A stretch of 64,000 nt of DNA from Pseudodesulfovibrio indicus (GCF_001563225.1 NZ_CP014206.1:806001-870000), one strand, 5' to 3'. Counted from the stretch's first letter, positions 52,839 through 62,285 are shown. Made by a program: numbers and translations. Notes: generated by a model from the sequence alone, not told the origin.

Positions 52839-53264
52839 ATGGCAGAGGAATTCCTCCACAACTCCGGTTTTACGATAACAAAATTCTATGTGGAAAAGTT
52901 GCTTTTTATCCTGTGGGCGGCCATCGCCGCCGTGTTCTGTTATCATGATTACATCGACAACGACCCGTTCTGGATGGTTTGCCTGCTTATCGGTGTTGTT
53001 GCGCTGTTCATTTCGGACGCCCATGTCATGGCCATCGGACGCGATGGAACCCGGCTGACCCTCCACCATCTTTGGAGGCAGTCCTCCCTGGAGCTGACCA
53101 CGGCCCGAATCCTGTGGCGCAGCGGTGGGGGCAACTGGCTGATACGCAAGCCGGGAGTGGAAGCACTTGTCGCCATGGGAAAATGGCCGTGGCAGCTGTA
53201 TTTTGTTTATTGCGACCAGAAAAACAACCTGTCCGCCATGCTGGACAAATACCAGACGCACTGA
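52839..53264 (+). CDS. Membrane protein, candidate immunity protein 3
   Basis: 141 residues with a strong AAAGGAG site 8 bases before the ATG. Two adjacent membrane helices (LLFILWAAIAAVFCYH and FWMVCLLIGVVALFI) followed by a soluble PH-like/strand-rich part of about 80 residues (MAIGRDGTRLTLHHLW). Directly behind cassette 3, so probably its cognate immunity protein. Family not recognised. All three candidate immunity proteins are membrane proteins, which hints that the tails act at membranes. Confidence 0.65.
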   Translation: MAEEFLHNSGFTITKFYVEKLLFILWAAIAAVFCYHDYIDNDPFWMVCLLIGVVALFISDAHVMAIGRDGTRLTLHHLWRQSSLELTTARILWRSGGGNWLIRKPGVEALVAMGKWPWQLYFVYCDQKNNLSAMLDKYQTH

Positions 53265-53353
53265 GGAACCCGGTCCGCTTTCTCCCGGTTCTTCTTTTCT
53301 CCTATCCTGGCCCATGGTAGCCTGACCGGAAACCAGACAAGGAAAGGACATTC

Positions 53354-53947
53354 ATGGCGAAATACACCGGCATCAATCATCTGGCCATGGTCACCGGAGA
53401 CATGGACGCCACCGTGCGCTTCTGGCGCGACCTGCTCGGCATGCGGCTGGTGGTGGGACTGGGGCATCCCGGCTACCGGCACTACTTCTTCGAGATATCC
53501 GACAACGACATGATCGCCTTCTTCGAGTGGCCCGGCGTGGAGCCGCTCGACGAGCGGGACCACGGGTTCCCGGTCAAGGGCAAGGTCGGCTTCGACCATA
53601 TCTCCTTCGGGGTGGCGTCCGAGGACGACCTGTGGGAACTCAAGGACAAGCTGGAGGCCGCCGACATCTGGTGCTCCGAGGTGGTGGACCACGGGTTCAT
53701 CCACTCCATCTACGCCTTCGACCCCAACAACATCCCCATCGAGTTCAGCTCCACCGTGCCCGGCGTGGACATCCGCAAGACCCCGGTCATGGTCGACTCC
53801 GAGCCGAGCGCGGAGGGGCTCAAGGGGCCGGAGCCGCAGCCCGGCGTCTGGCCCGAAGTGACCGACCCGACCCCGGAAGCGGACAAGGCGGTCTACGAGG
53901 GCGAGGGACACAAGGTCGTCGAAGCCCTGGAGGAAGGGGAGAAGTAG
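53354..53947 (+). CDS. VOC (glyoxalase/bleomycin resistance/dioxygenase) superfamily protein
   Basis: 197 residues. The opening [27 protein letters not shown] is the first beta-alpha-beta module of the fold (for example [20 protein letters not shown]), with the second in [15 protein letters not shown] and [14 protein letters not shown], giving His and Glu positions for a metal. The acidic C-terminal tail of about 45 residues is extra. Such proteins are metal-dependent lyases, isomerases or dioxygenases; the reaction is not predictable. AAGGAAAGG lies before the ATG. Confidence 0.85.
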   Translation: MAKYTGINHLAMVTGDMDATVRFWRDLLGMRLVVGLGHPGYRHYFFEISDNDMIAFFEWPGVEPLDERDHGFPVKGKVGFDHISFGVASEDDLWELKDKLEAADIWCSEVVDHGFIHSIYAFDPNNIPIEFSSTVPGVDIRKTPVMVDSEPSAEGLKGPEPQPGVWPEVTDPTPEADKAVYEGEGHKVVEALEEGEK

Positions 53948-54018
53948 CCCCGATACCCGGGGTTTTGCGCTGGCAAAAGGGGAGGAAATGGCCTAGACCG
54001 GTGCTTCGAGGAAACACC

Positions 54019-54759
54019 GTGTCCAGACCCGTCGCCCGCATCCCCTTTCCCGCGCCCTGCCGGAGCGCCGCCTTCGTGCGCCGCATCAAGCGGTTCACGG
54101 TGGAGGCCGAGGCCCTGGACGGCCCGGACCGGGGCGCGATCCTCAAGGCCCACACCAACAACACCGGGTCCATGCTCGGCCTGCTCAGGCCGGGGTCCAC
54201 CGCCCTGCTCTCGCCCGCCGCCAACCCGGACCGCAAGCTCAAGTACACCCTGGAAGCCCTTGAGCTGGCCGGGTCAATGGGCCCGGGCATGGTCGGGGTC
54301 AACACCCTGACCCCCAACCGCATGCTGCACGCCGCCTGGAAGGCCGGGGCCGTACCCGAGCTGGACGGCTACGAACATTTCCGGAAAGAGGCCAAGGTGG
54401 GCCAGAGCCGGTTGGACGCGCACCTGACCGGCGAACGCGGCGAGCTGTGGGTGGAGTGCAAGAACGTGACCCTGGTGGAGGACGACGTGGCCCGCTTTCC
54501 CGACGCCGTGACCGAGCGCGGCCAGAAGCACCTCCGCGAGCTCATGGACCTGGCCGGGTCCGGGGCGCGCGTGGCCCTGTTCTTCCTGGTGCAGCGGCCC
54601 GACGGCCATTGCTTCGGCCCGGCGGATTTCATCGACCCCGACTATGCAACGCTGTTTTACGAGGCCCTGGACGCCGGGGTCGAGGCCTGGCCCTATGTGG
54701 CCGACGTGGACCGGACGGGCATCAGCCTCGGCCGCAGGCTCCAGGTGGTGCGCCCGTGA
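54019..54759 (+). CDS. sfsA: SfsA-family DNA/RNA nuclease-fold protein
   Basis: 246 residues from GTG 54019 (GAGG 7 bases upstream). Family motifs: [27 protein letters not shown] and [19 protein letters not shown], typical of SfsA, a protein with an OB-like N-terminus and a restriction-endonuclease-like core in which Asp and the E-x-K of VECK form the site. Its cellular role is poorly known; the name comes from a maltose-metabolism phenotype in E. coli. It overlaps the next gene by GTGA, so both are coupled. Confidence 0.92.
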   Translation: MSRPVARIPFPAPCRSAAFVRRIKRFTVEAEALDGPDRGAILKAHTNNTGSMLGLLRPGSTALLSPAANPDRKLKYTLEALELAGSMGPGMVGVNTLTPNRMLHAAWKAGAVPELDGYEHFRKEAKVGQSRLDAHLTGERGELWVECKNVTLVEDDVARFPDAVTERGQKHLRELMDLAGSGARVALFFLVQRPDGHCFGPADFIDPDYATLFYEALDAGVEAWPYVADVDRTGISLGRRLQVVRP

Positions 54760-55613
54760 CCGCGCTGTTGATCGGAGCGGTGCTCATCAGCTTCTCCTCG
54801 GTCATGGTGGTCCTGGCCGGGCTGCCGCCGGAGGTGACCGGGTTCTACCGGCTGACCGGCGGCGGGGTGGCCATGCTCCTGGTGCTCGCCAGTCGGGGCA
54901 GGCTCAGGCTGTTCACCCCCAACGTGCTCAAGTGGGGGTTCGTGGCCGCTATCTTCTTTGCCGGCGACTTCATCTTCTGGCACCGGTCCATCGCCTATGT
55001 CGGGCCGGGGCTGTCCACCATGCTCGGCAACTTCCAGGTCATCCCCCTGGCCGTGGTCTCGGCCCTGTTCTTCAAGGAGCGCATGCCCCCGCGCATGTAC
55101 GCGGCCATCCCCCTGGCCCTGGCCGGGCTGTACCTGATGGTCGGCGTGGGTTGGTCCGGGTTCTCCGCCGACTACCGCATGGGCGTGTTCTTCGGGTTGA
55201 TGACCGCGTTCTTCTACGCCCTGTACATGCTCTCGCTCAAGTACGCCCTGGCCAAGGACAAGGCCGATTCCCTGGTCCTGGCGTCCGCCGCCGCCCTGTT
55301 CACCGGGCTGATCATGGGGGCCATCGGGGCGGTCGAGGGCCAGTCCTTCGTGGTGCCGACGCTCAAGTCCCTGGCGGCCATCTCGACCCTGGCCCTGGCC
55401 TGCCATGCCGTGGGGTGGTTCCTGATCACCAGGGGCATTCAGAACGTGCGCGGGGCGCTGGTGGGGCTGGTGCTGCTGCTGCAACCCACGCTGTCCTTTG
55501 TGTGGGATATCCTGTTCTTCGGGAAGCCGGTGGATGTTGTCGAGCTTTCCGGGGTGGGGCTGGCGTTGGTGGGGATTTATATCGGGTCGCGGACGCGGGT
55601 GAAGGTGAAGTAG
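54756..55613 (+). CDS. EamA/DMT-family transporter
   Basis: 285 residues with ten membrane helices in two EamA repeats; the second repeat begins near [19 protein letters not shown]. Typical phrases are [18 protein letters not shown] and [20 protein letters not shown] (20 residues). It probably exports or imports a small metabolite across the inner membrane; substrate unknown. GTG start overlaps the sfsA stop (GTGA) with AGGTGG upstream. Gene-free sequence follows to 56195, filled by two repeats. Confidence 0.88.
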   Translation: MTALLIGAVLISFSSVMVVLAGLPPEVTGFYRLTGGGVAMLLVLASRGRLRLFTPNVLKWGFVAAIFFAGDFIFWHRSIAYVGPGLSTMLGNFQVIPLAVVSALFFKERMPPRMYAAIPLALAGLYLMVGVGWSGFSADYRMGVFFGLMTAFFYALYMLSLKYALAKDKADSLVLASAAALFTGLIMGAIGAVEGQSFVVPTLKSLAAISTLALACHAVGWFLITRGIQNVRGALVGLVLLLQPTLSFVWDILFFGKPVDVVELSGVGLALVGIYIGSRTRVKVK

Positions 55614-55640
55614 TTTTTTTGTGGGAAGAGAAGAGAGAAG

Positions 55641-56029
55641 AGAGCCGTCGCTGTCGCTCCTCCATGTTTTTTTGGAGCCCTCCCGGCGGGGTTCTTTCTT
55701 TTTCCAAAGCAAAAAAGAAAGAACCAAAGAAAAATGCTTTGGGGGGTAGCACCCCGCCCAAAGTTTGGCCGCTGAGAATCCGATCCGCTCGGGGCGGCTC
55801 CATCCGATCAAAAGTATCGTCCGTGCCTCCACGAGAGCACCCCTTTTAAGACAAACTTCCGGGCCACGGGAGCGGAGCCGCCGCCCCTTCGCGGTCGGCT
55901 TCTAGGCGTCCAGAACAGGGCTCGCTGCGTGCCGCTTGGCGGAACGAAGGGAGATGGAAGAGCGGCCTTCGGGCGGGATTTCGGGGTAGGAGAGCCACTG
56001 TTTGAGGCTGCGCCTCAAAGGCGTTCCAG
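55641..56029 (+). repeat. Dispersed intergenic repeat, copy B
   Basis: Same order of blocks as copy A at 22362, including GAGCCGTCGCTG, CCCTCCCGGCGGGG, the T-rich/A-rich hairpin, GTTTGGCCGCTGAGAATC and the closing TGAGGCTGCGCCTCA palindrome. Differences are mostly single bases and short indels. Confidence 0.8.
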
Positions 56030-56049
56030 GGGGAAATTGGGTTGATGGG

Positions 56050-56190
56050 CCCCGCCGAAGGCGGCGACAAAGAGTTTGGGAAGGGGGAGTCCAGAGGGGG
56101 AAACTTTCTCGAAAGTTTCCCCCTCTGGCCGATTGATGCTGTCCTCACCCGTAAGGCTCGAAGACTCGCCAACGGCTGGAGGCCCGGAGG
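56050..56190 (+). repeat. Hairpin element with 17-bp perfect arms
   Basis: Left flank CCCCGCCGAAGGCGGCGACA then AGAGTTTGGGAAGGGGGAG. Arms CCAGAGGGGGAAACTTT (56091-56107) and AAAGTTTCCCCCTCTGG (56112-56128), loop CTCG. A 3' extension (56139-56190) matches the copy at 20250-20302. It ends 5 bases before the stop codon of the thioesterase gene. Confidence 0.8.
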
Positions 56191-56195
56191 TGAAT

Positions 56196-56696
56196 CTAGC
56201 TCTGCGTCTTGTGGGCGTGTTTGCCTTCTTCTATTTCCCGTTCCTTTTTGCGCATTTCGCGGCGCAGCTCGGCTTCCTTGTAGCGCCGTTCGGCGGTCGC
56301 GGTTTCGAGCTTCAGGGGCGGGACCTGGGTGGGTTTGCCGTCATCGCCCAGGGCCACGTAGGTCAGGTAGGCGGAGTTGGTGTGGCGGACTTCCCCGGTG
56401 CGCAGGTTTTCGGCCTCCACGCGCACGCCGATCTCCATGGACGAGCGGCCCACGTGGTTCAGGCTCGCCTTGAAGATGAGCAGCTCGCCCATGTAGGCGG
56501 GCTGCCTGAATGACATGCGGTCGATGGACACGGTCACGGTGTTGCGGCGGGAGTGGCGTTTGGCCACCACGCCGCCCGCGGTGTCGATGTGCTTGAGTAT
56601 GACGCCGCCGTGCAGGTTCCCTGCGGGGTTGGCGTCCTGGGGCAGCACGAGGTGGGTCATGACCACCTCGGATTCTGCGGCGGATTTCGGTTCCAT
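56196..56696 (-). CDS. Acyl-CoA thioesterase (YciA/BACH-type hotdog)
   Basis: 166 residues. The hotdog fold is clear from MTHLVLPQDANPAGNLHGG, ILKHIDTAGGVVAKRHS and SIDRMSFRQPAYMGELL. The phrase NxAGxLHGG with Asp in the following helix is typical of acyl-CoA hydrolases related to YciA. A charged helical tail of about 25 residues closes the protein. It releases free CoA from acyl-CoAs in the cytoplasm. AGAGGA precedes the ATG. It follows a small gene by one base, so the two are one operon. Confidence 0.9.
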   Translation of the reverse strand: MEPKSAAESEVVMTHLVLPQDANPAGNLHGGVILKHIDTAGGVVAKRHSRRNTVTVSIDRMSFRQPAYMGELLIFKASLNHVGRSSMEIGVRVEAENLRTGEVRHTNSAYLTYVALGDDGKPTQVPPLKLETATAERRYKEAELRREMRKKEREIEEGKHAHKTQS

Positions 56697-56697
56697 G

Positions 56698-56940
56698 CTA
56701 TTCCTCTCTGGATTTTCCGTATTGAACGCGGGCCTCCCAGACCAGCTTGCCGATCTTGCGGCCCAGGTCTGCCTGGCGCGTCTTGACCAGCGCCTCGGCG
56801 GCCTCCTGGTTGCCCTGCTGCTTGAGCAGGGTGGCGGACTCGATGTCGCGCAGGTGCCGTTCGCACTCCGCGATGACCGCCGAAAGATTCAGGGTCTCCA
56901 GTTCCTTGGGTACCCGCACGCTGCGTACTTTTCTGCTCAT
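56698..56940 (-). CDS. Small hypothetical protein, 80 aa
   Basis: 80 residues, highly charged and helical (SAVIAECERHLRDIESATLL, KQQGNQEAAEALVKTRQADL), with no Cys, signal or membrane helix. I do not recognise a family. ATG 56940 follows GGGGGGTGGAC; a GTG two codons upstream is possible. It ends one base before the thioesterase start, so it is coupled to it. Confidence 0.65.
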   Translation of the reverse strand: MSRKVRSVRVPKELETLNLSAVIAECERHLRDIESATLLKQQGNQEAAEALVKTRQADLGRKIGKLVWEARVQYGKSREE

Positions 56941-57112
56941 GTCCACCCCCCGGTTTTCATTGCGTCATTCAAATTGATGACAGAGCGTGGCCCGCTGGTC
57001 AAGACCCGTATTCCCGGCCGGGTGCGTCCGGGGGTGGCATCGGGGAACGGATGAGGGTATGGTATCCCGGACGCCTCCTCCCGGCGGCGCGCCCAAACCC
57101 ACGGGAGCATTG

Positions 57113-58996
57113 ATGGACGCATCCGAGCACCTCTCCGGCAAACGGCTGGCCGCCCTGTCCCTGGCGGCCCTGGGCGTGGTCTTCGGCGACATCGGCACCA
57201 GCCCGCTCTACGCCATCCGTGAATGCTTCCACGGCGAGTACGGCATCGAGGTCTCCGGGGCCAACGTGCTCGGGGTCCTGTCCCTGATCTTCTGGGCGCT
57301 GATGCTCATCGTCTCCTTCAAATACCTCGCCATGGTCCTGCGGGCCGACCACGACGGCGAGGGCGGAGTGCTCGCCCTGACCACCCTGGTGAAGCCCAGG
57401 AAGCGCCCCTTGCGCGGCCCGGCCAAGGTCCTTGTCATCCTCGGGCTGTTCGCGGCCTGCCTGCTCTACGGGGACGGCATGATCACCCCGGCCATCTCGG
57501 TGCTCAGCGCAGTGGAGGGGCTGGGCCACATCACGCCCCTGTTCAAGCCGTACATCGTGCACATCACCCTGGTCATCCTGGTCAGCCTGTTCCTGCTCCA
57601 GCGGCACGGCACCGCGCGGGTGGGCAGCCTGTTCGGCCCGGTCATCCTGGTCTGGATGACCGCCCTGGGGCTGCTCGGCCTGGTCCAGGTGGTCCGCGAG
57701 CCGTCCGTGCTCATCGCCATCGACCCCTGGCACGGGCTGCAGTTCCTGATCCACAACCGGCTGCACGGGTTCGTGGTCCTGGGCGCGGTCTTCCTGGTGG
57801 CCACCGGGGCCGAGGCCATCTACGCGGACCTGGGCCATTTCGGCCGCCGTCCCATCCGGCTGACCTGGTTCCTGGTGGCCCTGCCCGCCCTGTTGCTCAA
57901 CTATTTCGGCCAGGGCGCGCATCTGCTCAACCATCCCGGGGACGCCTACCATCCGTTTTACGCCATCGTGCCTTCCTGGGCCATCATCCCCATGGTCGTG
58001 CTGGCCACCCTGGCCACCATCGTGGCCTCCCAGGCGGTCATCACCGGGGCGTTCTCCCTGACCAGCCAGGCCGTGCAGCTCGGCTACCTGCCGAGGCTGC
58101 GCGTGACCCATACCTCGGTCACCCACAAGGGGCAGATCTACGTGGCCCCGGTCAACTGGGTGCTGATGGCCTGCACCGTGGGGCTGGTCCTGGGGTTCCG
58201 CTCGTCCAGCAAGCTGGCCGCGGCCTACGGCGTGGCCGTCACCGCCAGCATGCTCGTCACCGCCACCCTGTTCTTCGTGGTCATGCGCAAGCGATGGAAC
58301 TGGTCCCTGCCCGTGGCCGGGCTGCTCACCGCGCTCTTCTTCACCGTGGACTTCTCCTTCTTCGCCGCGAACATGACCAAGATACTCCACGGCGCGTGGT
58401 TCCCGCTGGTCATCGCCCTGCTCGTGCTGGCCGTGATGCTCACCTGGGAGCGGGGCAACGAGATACTGGCCGAGCGCGCCCAGGGGCTGACCCTGCCCCT
58501 GGACCGGTTCCTGGCCGACATCCACGCCGACCCGCCCACGCGCATCCCGGGCCAGGCCGTGTTCCTGACCCGCAGCCACAACATCGTACCCATGGCCATG
58601 GTCCAGAACCTGCGCCACAACCGGGTGCTGCACAACGAGGTCGTCTTCCTGAACATCCGCACCGAGGATTTGCCGCGCGTGCCCAACTTCGAGAAGATCG
58701 AACTGGAACGGCTCGGTTCCGGCATCTTTCGGATCATCGCCCACTTCGGGTACATGGAGGAACCCACGGTGAGTACCGTATTCGCCCTGTGCCGCGACCA
58801 GGGCGTCACCGTGGACCCGGAAAACGCCAGCTTCTTCCTGGGCCGCGAAAAGCTGTCCATCGGCGAAGACCCGGCCATGGCCCGCTGGCGTGCCAATCTC
58901 TTCCTGTTCCTCTCCCGCAACGGCATGGACCCCGCCGACTTCTTCAACATTCCTTCCACCCAAGTCATCGAAGTGGGCGCTAGATTGAGGGTTTGA
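57113..58996 (+). CDS. kup: Kup-family low-affinity potassium transporter
   Basis: 627 residues with twelve membrane helices and a C-terminal cytoplasmic domain of about 150 residues. Signature stretches include LGVVFGDIGTSPLYAIRECF (20 residues, the selectivity region start), YGDGMITPAISVLSAVEGL, ATGAEAIYADLGHFG and FWHGAWFP-like LHGAWFPLVIAL. It imports K+ with protons. GGGAG is 5 bases before ATG 57113; an in-frame upstream part lies in the promoter region. A long imperfect inverted repeat and a hairpin element follow. Confidence 0.95.
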   Translation: MDASEHLSGKRLAALSLAALGVVFGDIGTSPLYAIRECFHGEYGIEVSGANVLGVLSLIFWALMLIVSFKYLAMVLRADHDGEGGVLALTTLVKPRKRPLRGPAKVLVILGLFAACLLYGDGMITPAISVLSAVEGLGHITPLFKPYIVHITLVILVSLFLLQRHGTARVGSLFGPVILVWMTALGLLGLVQVVREPSVLIAIDPWHGLQFLIHNRLHGFVVLGAVFLVATGAEAIYADLGHFGRRPIRLTWFLVALPALLLNYFGQGAHLLNHPGDAYHPFYAIVPSWAIIPMVVLATLATIVASQAVITGAFSLTSQAVQLGYLPRLRVTHTSVTHKGQIYVAPVNWVLMACTVGLVLGFRSSSKLAAAYGVAVTASMLVTATLFFVVMRKRWNWSLPVAGLLTALFFTVDFSFFAANMTKILHGAWFPLVIALLVLAVMLTWERGNEILAERAQGLTLPLDRFLADIHADPPTRIPGQAVFLTRSHNIVPMAMVQNLRHNRVLHNEVVFLNIRTEDLPRVPNFEKIELERLGSGIFRIIAHFGYMEEPTVSTVFALCRDQGVTVDPENASFFLGREKLSIGEDPAMARWRANLFLFLSRNGMDPADFFNIPSTQVIEVGARLRV

Positions 58997-59025
58997 CGGG
59001 GGGCGGCTTGGGATAGCGGCGCGTC

Positions 59026-59103
59026 TGCACATTTTTCCGGGCCCCGTTTGATCCTCACGTAGAAGGCTACGCTGCGGTCAAACGGGGCCCGGAGAAAATG
59101 CAC
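59026..59103. repeat. Long nested inverted repeat downstream of kup
   Basis: CCGGGCCCCGTTTGA (59037-59051) pairs with TCAAACGGGGCCCGG (59078-59092); pairing continues outward imperfectly through TGCACATTTT and AAAATGCACA, and an inner hairpin CGTAG-AAGG-CTACG (59058-59071) sits in the loop. It is not followed by a U tract. It may be a processed 3' structure or a small repeat. The stretch 58997-59394 holds this, the hairpin element at 59241 and the terminator at 59334. Confidence 0.6.
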
Positions 59104-59240
59104 AGCCACACCACTCTCCCAAGCCTCTTCCGAGCGCGGGGGGGGGAGAGCCGCTGTCGGGTGCTGAAGCACCCGAATCGCTCCATTTTGGGGAGGGAAG
59201 GGGCAAGAGACGGGACACGAGGAGAAAGTACGGTGAACCG

Positions 59241-59327
59241 CCCCGCGAAGCGGCGATAAAAAGCTTTGAAGGGGGAGTCCAGAGGGGGAAACTTTCTCGA
59301 AAGTTTCCTCCTCTGGCCGCCGGAGGC
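59241..59327 (+). repeat. Hairpin element downstream of kup
   Basis: Left flank CCCCGCGAAGCGGCGATAAA then AGCTTTGAAGGGGGAG. Arms 59279-59295 and 59300-59316 pair over 17 bases with one G-T wobble, loop CTCG. Right flank GCCGCCGGAGGC. Same family as 25897, 26145, 28104 and 56050. Confidence 0.8.
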
Positions 59328-59333
59328 ATGAAA

Positions 59334-59376
59334 AAAGGTCCTCGCCCCGCAATCGCGGGGCGAGGACCTTTTGTTG
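59334..59376. terminator. Bidirectional terminator between kup and the M24 peptidase gene
   Basis: An 18-bp perfect stem (59334-59351 with 59356-59373, loop AATC), with an A run on the left and TTGTTG on the right. Confidence 0.85.
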
Positions 59377-59394
59377 TGTCTATGCCGGGGCGCG

Positions 59395-60462
59395 TTACAT
59401 GACGCGGCAGCCGTCTTGGGTGACGAGGATCTGGTATTCCCAGCGGATGCCGCCCCAGGCGGGGTCGTAGAGGCCGGGTTCCACGGTGACGACCATGCCG
59501 GGTTTGAGTTCGCCCTGGCCCACGCGGGACAGGGACGGCGGCTCGTGGGTTTCGAGGCCCACGCCATGGCCCAGGCCGTGGGTGAACATGGCTTCCACGC
59601 CGTCCTTTTCAAAGACTTTCCAGGCGGCGCGGTAGGCCTCGATGCAGGGCAGGCCGGGGCGGATGATGTCGATGGCCGCCTGCTGGGCGGCGCGCACCTG
59701 GTCCATGGTCTTGCGGAACCGGTCGGACGGCGTGTCGCCCACCCAGAAGGTCCGGGTCTGGTCCGAGTTGTAGCCCAGGTAGCGGCAGCCGGTGTCGATG
59801 AGCACCAGCTCGTTCTCACGGAGCTTGGTGTCGCCGGGGATGGCGTGGGGCAGGGCCGCGTTGGGGCCGACGCCCACGATGGTCGAGAAGGCCAGCCCTT
59901 CGGCTCCGTGTTCGCGGAAGAATTTCTCCACCAGCCAGGCGATCTCGCGTTCGGTGCGGCCGGGGATAAGCTCGGGCTGGATGTACTCGAACAGCTCGTG
60001 GTTCAGGCGCATGGATTCGTCCATACGCCGGATCTCCTCGTCGTCCTTGATGATCCGCAGGCTTTCCACGATGTTCTCGGTGGGGGTGAGGGCAAAGTCC
60101 TCGGCCAGCTTGTCGTAGTCGAAGAGGTGCAACGCCTTGGGTTCGAAGCCCATGGCGTCCACGCCGCGCCCTTTCAGGAATTCGGCGATCTCCTTGTGCT
60201 TCTTGGCCGCGTACACGCAGATGTTCTTTTCGTCCCAGGCCTTTTTGGCCGCATCCACGTAGCGCGGATCGGTGAACAGGTAGTCGTCGCCGGGGGTGAT
60301 GACCAGCCAGCCGGACGATTCGTTGCACTGGGCGTCGTGCAGTTCGAAGCCGCTCAGGTAATACCGGTTGGCGGCCAGGGAGACGAGCATGGCGGGCAGG
60401 TCGCGGGCGTCCATCTCCCGCTTGAGTTCCTCGCGTCGTTTCTGGAAGACTTCGTTGTTCAT
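59395..60462 (-). CDS. Xaa-Pro peptidase of the M24 family
   Basis: 355 residues. A creatinase-like N-terminal domain (about 1-125) and the pita-bread catalytic domain. The five metal ligands are visible: two Asp in VLIDTGCRYLGYNSDQTRTF (20 residues), His in HGLGHGVGLETHEPP, Glu in VTVEPGLYDP and Glu in GGIRWEYQILV. It cleaves peptides next to proline in the cytoplasm (aminopeptidase or dipeptidase; length suggests PepQ/YpdF-like). Its start lies 6 bases after the stop of the mutase gene, so they are one operon. Confidence 0.93.
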   Translation of the reverse strand: MNNEVFQKRREELKREMDARDLPAMLVSLAANRYYLSGFELHDAQCNESSGWLVITPGDDYLFTDPRYVDAAKKAWDEKNICVYAAKKHKEIAEFLKGRGVDAMGFEPKALHLFDYDKLAEDFALTPTENIVESLRIIKDDEEIRRMDESMRLNHELFEYIQPELIPGRTEREIAWLVEKFFREHGAEGLAFSTIVGVGPNAALPHAIPGDTKLRENELVLIDTGCRYLGYNSDQTRTFWVGDTPSDRFRKTMDQVRAAQQAAIDIIRPGLPCIEAYRAAWKVFEKDGVEAMFTHGLGHGVGLETHEPPSLSRVGQGELKPGMVVTVEPGLYDPAWGGIRWEYQILVTQDGCRVM

Positions 60463-60468
60463 ATGGTT

Positions 60469-61830
60469 CTAATCCAGGGTGTAGGTTTTTTCGGGTGTGC
60501 CCTGCACCATGCGTTCGGCCCATTCCACGCCCTGCATGACCGAGTGGTCCATGTTGGCGACCTCGTACTTCCAGCCGCCAAACCGGCCCCTGGAGTGGAT
60601 GCCCATGGATTCCAGCCTCGGCTGGAGGGTGCGCAGCGCGCCGTCGCGTTCCAGGCACGGCACGGGATAGCCGTAGTCCACGGCGATCTCCCAGCGGGTC
60701 AGGATGTCGTCCACCCGGTCCCCGCGCAACAGGGAGGAGTTTACCAGACCCCGGACCGTGCGGTCCATCAGTTCATCCACTTTTTCCGGCTTGTGGGCCG
60801 AGAAGGAGGTCTCGCACATGAAGGCCAGCTGCTCGCCGGGCCGGGGGACGTTGTTGGGCGAATAGTTGTGGAAATTGGTCACCCGGTAGAAGGGCGAGTC
60901 CGATTCCGGGAAATACATCCAGCACCGGGAGTTGCGTTCGGAGACGTCGGCAGCGTCCAGGCCGATCCCGGCCACGTGGACCGAGTTGTGGGTCAGGCGG
61001 GAGGCCGCGTCCACCATGGTTTCGTCGCGCTGGACGAGCCATTTCCCGGCCAGCAGGTCCAGGGGCGCGGTATTGAGCAGGGTCCCGTATTCCACGGTCA
61101 GCCCCTGCCCGGTGGTGGCGGTGCGCTTGGCGGCGTCGATTTCGGCCACGGACTGGCCGTACTCGATGCGGTCGGCCATGCGCGCGGCCAGTCGGCGGAA
61201 GATCTCGCCGGTGCCGCCGTGGAGCGGAAATTTGAAGGTGTTGTTCGGCCCCCAGGCCACATCGTCGCGCTCCAGGATGATGTTGCGCAGGACCTTTTTC
61301 AGGTCCACCACCGAGACCCGCTCGCCTATCCAGCCGTACTGCATCAGCTCCGGCGGGGTGGCCCAGACCTTGAAGTTGTATGGGTTCATGAAATGTCGGG
61401 CGATGCCGGGGCCGAACACGGTCTCTATCCACTGGCCGAAATTCTCGGGCCGGGCCTCGGGCCGGTTGCCCGGCAGCAACCCCTCCACGCACTCCCAGCG
61501 CGCGTCTTTCGGCAGATGGCGGATATTGTTCTGGAACGGGTAGGGGACCCAGGTGCTGTTGGACCGGACCCAGGACTCGCGCTCGTGCTCCAGCCGATCA
61601 AGGCCCAGCAGCGAGTCCATGAGGTCGTCGAAATACGCGTAGTGGGAAAAGACCACGTGTCCGCCGATGTCCCAGGTGAATCCCTTGTCGTCCCGGAAGC
61701 TGGCGGCCAGACCGCCCGCGTGGGGGTTGCGCTCCAGGATCAGGAAATCGTGCTCGCCCAGCTCCATGAGCCGGTGGGCCGCGCCCAGGCCGGTGGGACC
61801 GGCGCCGATGATCAGGTATTTCGTTTTCAC
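60469..61830 (-). CDS. glf: UDP-galactopyranose mutase, eukaryote-like type
   Basis: 453 residues from GTG 61830 (GAGAG upstream). FAD-binding GAGPTGLGAAHRL at the start, then stretches close to fungal/protist UGM: DIGGHVVFSHYAYFDDLM, VPYPFQNNIRHLP, NPYNFKVWATPPELM, WGPNNTFKFPLHGGTG and RFGGWKYEVANMDHSVMQGV (20 residues). It converts UDP-galactopyranose to UDP-galactofuranose for cell-surface glycans. It needs UDP-galactose, made by the galE product at 43128. Bacterial UGMs are usually shorter (about 380 residues), so this is the less common lineage. Confidence 0.87.
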   Translation of the reverse strand: MKTKYLIIGAGPTGLGAAHRLMELGEHDFLILERNPHAGGLAASFRDDKGFTWDIGGHVVFSHYAYFDDLMDSLLGLDRLEHERESWVRSNSTWVPYPFQNNIRHLPKDARWECVEGLLPGNRPEARPENFGQWIETVFGPGIARHFMNPYNFKVWATPPELMQYGWIGERVSVVDLKKVLRNIILERDDVAWGPNNTFKFPLHGGTGEIFRRLAARMADRIEYGQSVAEIDAAKRTATTGQGLTVEYGTLLNTAPLDLLAGKWLVQRDETMVDAASRLTHNSVHVAGIGLDAADVSERNSRCWMYFPESDSPFYRVTNFHNYSPNNVPRPGEQLAFMCETSFSAHKPEKVDELMDRTVRGLVNSSLLRGDRVDDILTRWEIAVDYGYPVPCLERDGALRTLQPRLESMGIHSRGRFGGWKYEVANMDHSVMQGVEWAERMVQGTPEKTYTLD

Positions 61831-62005
61831 AATGCGCTCTCTTGCGTGGGGAAGTTCTTGCCTGCTCAGGGGGCTGTATCAAGTTTGATGCCACCAGGCC
61901 AACCCCTGTCCGGCGGGCGTCCGGTTTCCCCCGCCGGGCCGGATAATAATCGATATAACCCCCCGGCCCCTTGCCAATCCCCGGCCCGAGGCTTACCTTG
62001 AAATC

Positions 62006-62263
62006 ATGACCAGGAAATTCGATCCCGAACTCTTGTATGTGGAATGTCACCGCTGCGGCCAGCCTGTCCTCTGGCGGCGCGGCATGACCACGAAGTTGCT
62101 CAAACTGGCCAAGATCGACCCGTCCACCCTGGATGAACGGTGCGTGATCCTGTCCGAGGGCTGCCCCGGCTGCGTCCCGGACGAGACCACCTTCACCACC
62201 CAGGTCATCCGCCTGAACAAGGAGAAGGACGGGCGGTCCTCCATGCTGGCCGTGGCCAACTAG
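62006..62263 (+). CDS. Small zinc-ribbon-like protein, 85 aa
   Basis: 85 residues with CHRCG near residue 14 and CPGC near residue 53, a two-CxxC arrangement that probably binds zinc. Between them lies a conserved-looking segment LAKIDPSTLDERCVILSEG (19 residues). I recognise no named family. The start ATG has only distant purine-rich sequence, so the ribosome site is weak. A strong terminator follows. The 175 bases before it, on the other side of the mutase start, show nothing clear. Confidence 0.7.
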   Translation: MTRKFDPELLYVECHRCGQPVLWRRGMTTKLLKLAKIDPSTLDERCVILSEGCPGCVPDETTFTTQVIRLNKEKDGRSSMLAVAN

Positions 62264-62285
62264 GATCGGCCGACATACGGCGTGA

